From Alphaproteobacteria bacterium (GTDB taxonomy: Bacteria; Pseudomonadota; Alphaproteobacteria; UBA9219), in contig JARLJC010000370.1 in assembly GCA_031291435.1 (NCBI GenBank), positions 1-64,000 of the forward strand: 64,000 nt of DNA, written 5' to 3'. Below the pieces are notes generated by a model. It was not told the origin of the DNA and did no database searches. It was given only the letters and a program-made list of their open reading frames with translations. Positions 60,927 through 64,000 of this stretch are shown here, one piece after another (position 1 is the first letter of the stretch; each line of letters begins with the position of its first letter). Made by a program: the position numbers and the translations under genes.

Positions 60927-62557
60927 GGCGCGGAACCCGCAACCGGAGGTGCCGTGAAATGCGTGGCGATGGAACCCAACGCATCGTCGATAGTGACGCG
61001 CGCCTTTAATTCATCCTGCCAGGCGGAAAAATTCTTCTTCACTTCGTCGGGCAGAGCGGCAAAAGCCGCCTGCGCCGCATCGCCGTCGCCAGCCGCCAGG
61101 GCTTTTTCAAGATCGGCGAATTGCGGGCGCTGCGCCGGATGCACGGAAACCAGATTGCCCATGATGGATTTGATGCGCGCCCACCAGCCGGGCTGCGCGC
61201 CCACATCCGCCTGCGGTACTACGGCCATAGATTCCTGCGCCACTAATTCATCATGCAATTGCGGGAAAGCGGGTGCGCCCAGAGCCGCGTAAGCATCCAG
61301 CTGCGCCGCCTGCGCCCCTATGGCGGCATCGTCCCCCGCCAGTTTTTTGAACGCCGCCAGTTGCGCCGTAAATCCATGCCCGGTTGCGGCCGCCGCGCGC
61401 AAATCCCAAAACGCGAAAGCTTCGGCCACCAGTTTCTGGGCCGCCGCCTTGTTCGCCGCCGATTGCTGATCGAGCTGTGTCTGCAAATTCTTCACGTCGC
61501 CGTTCAAAGCGTCGAGTGCCTCTTCATCCGCTTTCGGCGCAGCGGTAACAGCCGGAACCGCCGCAGCGGACACGGCATTCGGCTGCGCGTTCAGTTTTTC
61601 TTCCAGCGCCGTCACGCGTTGTTCGAGGCCGGTGATTTCGGCGTCGCTTTGCGCGGTCGGATGCAAGGCGTTGCGCAGCCACGGACATTGATGGAGGGCC
61701 GCGGCGCCTGCGACCGCCACAACAATCACCGCCGCCGCGGCCCAGGCGAGGCCATTGCTTTTCTTGCGCGACGGCGCCGGTTTGGGCGGCGGATTCACGG
61801 AAACGGGTTCGCTCATGACAGGCTCCGACTGCAAACAGGCCAGAATTTCTTCTTCGCTCGGCTTGGCCGCCACGCACAGGCGGCGCCACGGCAAACTCTG
61901 TAGCACATCCGCGACCGCTTGGCTAAGCCCCACGGCGGTGATGCCGTGGCAGGCCGCCCCCAGCCGGTTTTTCTCGATCAGCGAAATCAGGATGCGCGCG
62001 CTGCGCGGCGAAAAAACCGGTATCGCGCCGATCTCGCCTTTCTTCAGCGCGGCGATCAGGCCAGGCGAGAAATCTTCCGCCGCCACCGCCTCGTAAACCG
62101 GCCATATGGCCAGAGTATAACCCTGCGCCGCCAGCATTTCCTGCGCCTTGCCATCGACGATGTCGCCCGCAATATGCAGAATGGGCAGGCTTTTATCAGG
62201 CAGCGCGGCCATCATCATCTTGGCCAGTTCGGCGCTGCCCGCCACGCCGCATTTGATATCGGTGAAGCCCAGCACACGCGCCGCCTCTCCCGTCACGGCA
62301 CCGACGCAAAAACAGGGCAGGCCCAGAAGCCCGGTGACGGCGTCGCGGTTTTCTTCGAAGGCATCGATGGCGTTGGCCGAGGTAATCATCACCGCCTGAT
62401 GCTGCCCCGGCGGACGCGCCGAACCCGTGGCACGGATCAGGAGCAGCGGCCCGATCAGACAGGTAAAGCCATGGCGGGCCAGAAGCGCGGCCCATCTTTC
62501 CGATGAGGCACGCGGCCGCGTCAAAAGTATTTTCTTGGTCGGGGCGGATTCAGTCAC
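60923..62557 (-). CDS. hemD: Fused uroporphyrinogen-III synthase (HemD) and Mic60/mitofilin-like protein
   Basis: 544 residues in one frame. Residues 1-245 are HemD: ILLTRPRASSERWAALLARHGF, VMITSANAIDAF, VGAVTGEAARVLGF, IAALKKGEIGAIPVFSPRSARIL and HGITAVGLSQAVADVL. From 248 the sequence looks like a separate alphaproteobacterial Mic60: a short Pro-rich lead, a membrane helix (about 269-288), a coiled coil (about 305-385) and a mitofilin-type end (WARIKSIMGNLVSVHP...GDGDAAQAAFAALPDEVKKNFSAWQDELKARVTIDDALGSI). An ATG at codon 248 (61816) has GGAG six bases upstream, so Mic60 could also be made alone. Neighbours hemC and HemY-like fit the known locus. Confidence 0.88.
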   Translation of the reverse strand: MTESAPTKKILLTRPRASSERWAALLARHGFTCLIGPLLLIRATGSARPPGQHQAVMITSANAIDAFEENRDAVTGLLGLPCFCVGAVTGEAARVLGFTDIKCGVAGSAELAKMMMAALPDKSLPILHIAGDIVDGKAQEMLAAQGYTLAIWPVYEAVAAEDFSPGLIAALKKGEIGAIPVFSPRSARILISLIEKNRLGAACHGITAVGLSQAVADVLQSLPWRRLCVAAKPSEEEILACLQSEPVMSEPVSVNPPPKPAPSRKKSNGLAWAAAAVIVVAVAGAAALHQCPWLRNALHPTAQSDAEITGLEQRVTALEEKLNAQPNAVSAAAVPAVTAAPKADEEALDALNGDVKNLQTQLDQQSAANKAAAQKLVAEAFAFWDLRAAAATGHGFTAQLAAFKKLAGDDAAIGAQAAQLDAYAALGAPAFPQLHDELVAQESMAVVPQADVGAQPGWWARIKSIMGNLVSVHPAQRPQFADLEKALAAGDGDAAQAAFAALPDEVKKNFSAWQDELKARVTIDDALGSIATHFTAPPVAGSAP

Positions 62558-62565
62558 GCGGGCGA

Positions 62566-63507
62566 TTATGCCGCAAAAATATCGGCAGGGGAACGGCCTC
62601 GCAGTTCCATTCCCAATTGCGCGCCAATCGCATCGGCATCCGCCGCCGCGCCGCTGGCCGAAAGCCGCAGCAGCGAAGTTCCGTCCGCCCGCGCCACCAG
62701 CGCCTCGATGCTAAATTGCCCCGGCCCCGTCATCACCGCATAGGCCCCGGCGGGCGTGTGGCATGAACCTTCGATGGCCCGCATCACCGCGCGTTCGGCG
62801 GTGACGCACACGCTGCTCGCCTCATGTGTAAGCGCCGCCAGCAGTCCGCGCACTTCCTCATCGTCGGCGCGTATTTCGACGCCCAGCGCGCCCTGCGCCG
62901 CCGCAGGCAGCATCAGCGAAGTCGGCAAAATCGAACTGATGCGCCCCGCCACGTCGAGGCGCGCCATGCCCGCCACCGCCAGCAAAGTCGCGTCGGCGAG
63001 CCCGTCTTCCAGTTTCTTCAGCCGCGTTTCGACATTGCCGCGCAATGGCACCACGCGCAGATCGGGGCGCTGGGCCAGCAATTGTGCCTGCCGACGCAGG
63101 CTCGAGGTGCCGACGGTGGCACCCTGCGGCAATTCGTCGAGCGTATGCGCCACCCGACCCACGAAAGCATCCCGCGGATCGTTGCGTTCGGTCACGGTGG
63201 CGATCGCGAGGCCTTGCGGCATCACGCTGGCGACGTCTTTCATCGAATGCACCGCCATATCGATATGGCCGGTCAGCAATGCTTCTTCGATTTCCTTGGT
63301 GAACAGGCCTTTGTTGCCGCCCATCTCGATAAAGCGGCGGTCTTTATGTTCGGGCCGCCAGTCGCCTGTGGTGCGGATGGGAACGATATCGATGTCGGCT
63401 TCTTCGCCGAGATGCGGGTGCGCCGCCAGCAAACGGCGGCGGATTTCTTCGGCCTGAATCAAAGCGAGCGGACTACCGCGCGTGCCGAGACGGATAGATT
63501 TTTTCAT
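62566..63507 (-). CDS. hemC: Porphobilinogen deaminase (hydroxymethylbilane synthase)
   Basis: 313 residues. It polymerises four porphobilinogens for heme. Motifs are IRLGTRGSPLALIQAEEIRR, FTKEIEEALLTGHIDMAVHSMKDVAS, TVGTSSLRRQAQLLAQRPDLRVVPLRGNVETRLKKL and the dipyrromethane cofactor Cys in AIEGSCHTPAGAYA. The ATG at 63507 starts directly before the first strand; an ATG at 63543 would add 12 basic residues and is less likely. HemD follows after 8 bases, so the two catalyse successive steps from one operon. Confidence 0.96.
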   Translation of the reverse strand: MKKSIRLGTRGSPLALIQAEEIRRRLLAAHPHLGEEADIDIVPIRTTGDWRPEHKDRRFIEMGGNKGLFTKEIEEALLTGHIDMAVHSMKDVASVMPQGLAIATVTERNDPRDAFVGRVAHTLDELPQGATVGTSSLRRQAQLLAQRPDLRVVPLRGNVETRLKKLEDGLADATLLAVAGMARLDVAGRISSILPTSLMLPAAAQGALGVEIRADDEEVRGLLAALTHEASSVCVTAERAVMRAIEGSCHTPAGAYAVMTGPGQFSIEALVARADGTSLLRLSASGAAADADAIGAQLGMELRGRSPADIFAA

Positions 63508-63693
63508 CGCGTTCAGACTCTTGTTCCTGCGCGCCCGCTTCATCAGAAAGATTGCGCCGCCTTATGAAAAAGGCTTCGCCCTCTTAACAAATTTTTCACT
63601 ATAGAATCAATGAATTAGTTTCTGGCTTTGGCGGTATAATGTTTCCCACGGCCAAGCACCGCCGCATCAAGGAAGAACTTGCCGATGAAAAGA

Positions 63694-63948
63694 CTAGACC
63701 CGGATATTGACGGAGCCGCCGCGTTTGTCGGTTTTGCCGTTTTTGGCGTCGCCGCCCTCGCCGCGCCCGCCGCCTTTGCCGCGATCATGGTTGCTGCGGC
63801 TGTGGCTGTTTTTTTCCGATTTGGGGGAAGGATCGACCGCATTCTGCACCAAAGGCGCCATCGCCTGCAGATTGGGCACGGCTTTGGCGGCCATATCCTG
63901 CGGCAACGCGTTGGTCATCAAGGGCGGCGGTACGGATGCGATCTGCAT
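63694..63948 (-). CDS. Small Lys/Gly-rich hypothetical protein
   Basis: 84 residues from an ATG at 63948 with AGGTGA just upstream (a GTG two codons earlier is the track alternative). The first half is hydrophobic-polar with Pro and Met (MQIASVPPPLMTNALPQDMAAKAV). The second half is highly charged and Gly-rich (SEKNSHSRSNHDRGKGGGRGEGGDAKNGKTDKRGG), probably disordered. No family is recognised. The ribosome binding site and composition make it a plausible gene. The region 63508-63693 next to it has no clear gene. Confidence 0.5.
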   Translation of the reverse strand: MQIASVPPPLMTNALPQDMAAKAVPNLQAMAPLVQNAVDPSPKSEKNSHSRSNHDRGKGGGRGEGGDAKNGKTDKRGGSVNIRV

Positions 63949-64000
63949 AGTCACCTATGGAGTGCGAGCTTATCTGAATTATTGCCGGAACGTAATAAAT

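Noticed and set aside
63684..64000. Plus-strand open frame starting MKRLDPDIDGAAAFVGFAVFG at the right edge
   Set aside because: It is antisense to the small Lys/Gly-rich gene, which has a better ribosome binding site. The frame runs off the window and its second half is Arg/His-rich, typical of a shadow.

Overview
The window looks like a chromosomal segment of an alphaproteobacterium of moderately high GC. Evidence for this is a full-length CtrA cell-cycle regulator with a CtrA-type site in front of it, the dnaA/rpsT neighbourhood, an etfB/etfA pair, cytochrome b561 flanked by two YceI proteins, DUF1192, and a heme locus (hemC, hemD, a Mic60-like region, HemY-like) of the kind known from alphaproteobacteria. 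Type IVB secretion (Dot/Icm) core genes dotH-dotG-dotF are also present. Their presence and the dispersed gene order suggest a deep-branching lineage such as Micavibrionales or a Rhodospirillales relative. That placement is inference; no rRNA gene is in the window.

Layout. 1-0.2 kb: 5' end of an IS30-family element sitting in a palindromic repeat. 0.2-5.4 kb: ICMT-like methyltransferase, truB-rpsO-pnp, and an isochorismatase-like hydrolase. 5.6-8.8 kb: etfB, an ORF6N DNA-binding gene, etfA, and an EamA transporter. 8.8-15.7 kb: secA, then dotF, dotG and dotH (minus strand). 15.9-18.5 kb: MAPEG protein, dnaA, a 523-base intergenic region, rpsT. 18.8-22 kb: prs-rplY-pth and a membrane protein. 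22-26.6 kb: rpsB-tsf and pyrH-frr-uppS, split by an opposite-strand receiver gene. 26.9-31.4 kb: yceI-b561-yceI, an LhgO-like oxidoreductase, a ferredoxin, mnmE. 31.5-34.9 kb: a hypothetical gene, ctrA, a YdcH-like gene, rseP. 34.9-41.8 kb: a tightly overlapping six-gene minus-strand operon (pseudo-receiver regulator, DUF882 lipoprotein, pmbA, penicillin-acylase family, GT4 glycosyltransferase, PIG-L deacetylase). 42-49.3 kb: aroE-coaE, bpt, small membrane and secreted proteins, trmB/metK/ppa/dnaN. 49.5-54.6 kb: gpsA, EVE protein, mreC-mreD-mrdA. 54.6-59.6 kb: S74 chaperone-domain protein, XRE regulator, prepilin peptidase with a pilin-like gene, a CHCC zinc finger, an orphan ABC ATPase, ispB, DUF1192. 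59.6-63.5 kb: HemY-like, a HemD-Mic60 fused frame, hemC. The window ends with a small hypothetical gene.

Most genes are housekeeping: translation, replication, cell shape, heme and isoprenoid synthesis, and cell-cycle control. The unusual content is mainly in the repeats. Three families of intergenic palindromes recur. The first is a three-copy, roughly 145-base, three-tier hairpin whose outer and middle stems differ between copies but keep base pairing through compensatory changes (12797-12943, 41938-42082, 52126-52269). The second is a four-copy family of purine-arm/pyrimidine-arm hairpins (25.8, 49.4, 50.5 and 58.3 kb). The third is the GTCATCCCG-type palindrome found widely in alphaproteobacteria (0.1, 2.4, 22.0 and 43.6 kb). 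The covarying three-tier element is the best candidate here for an undescribed structured RNA or palindromic mobile repeat.
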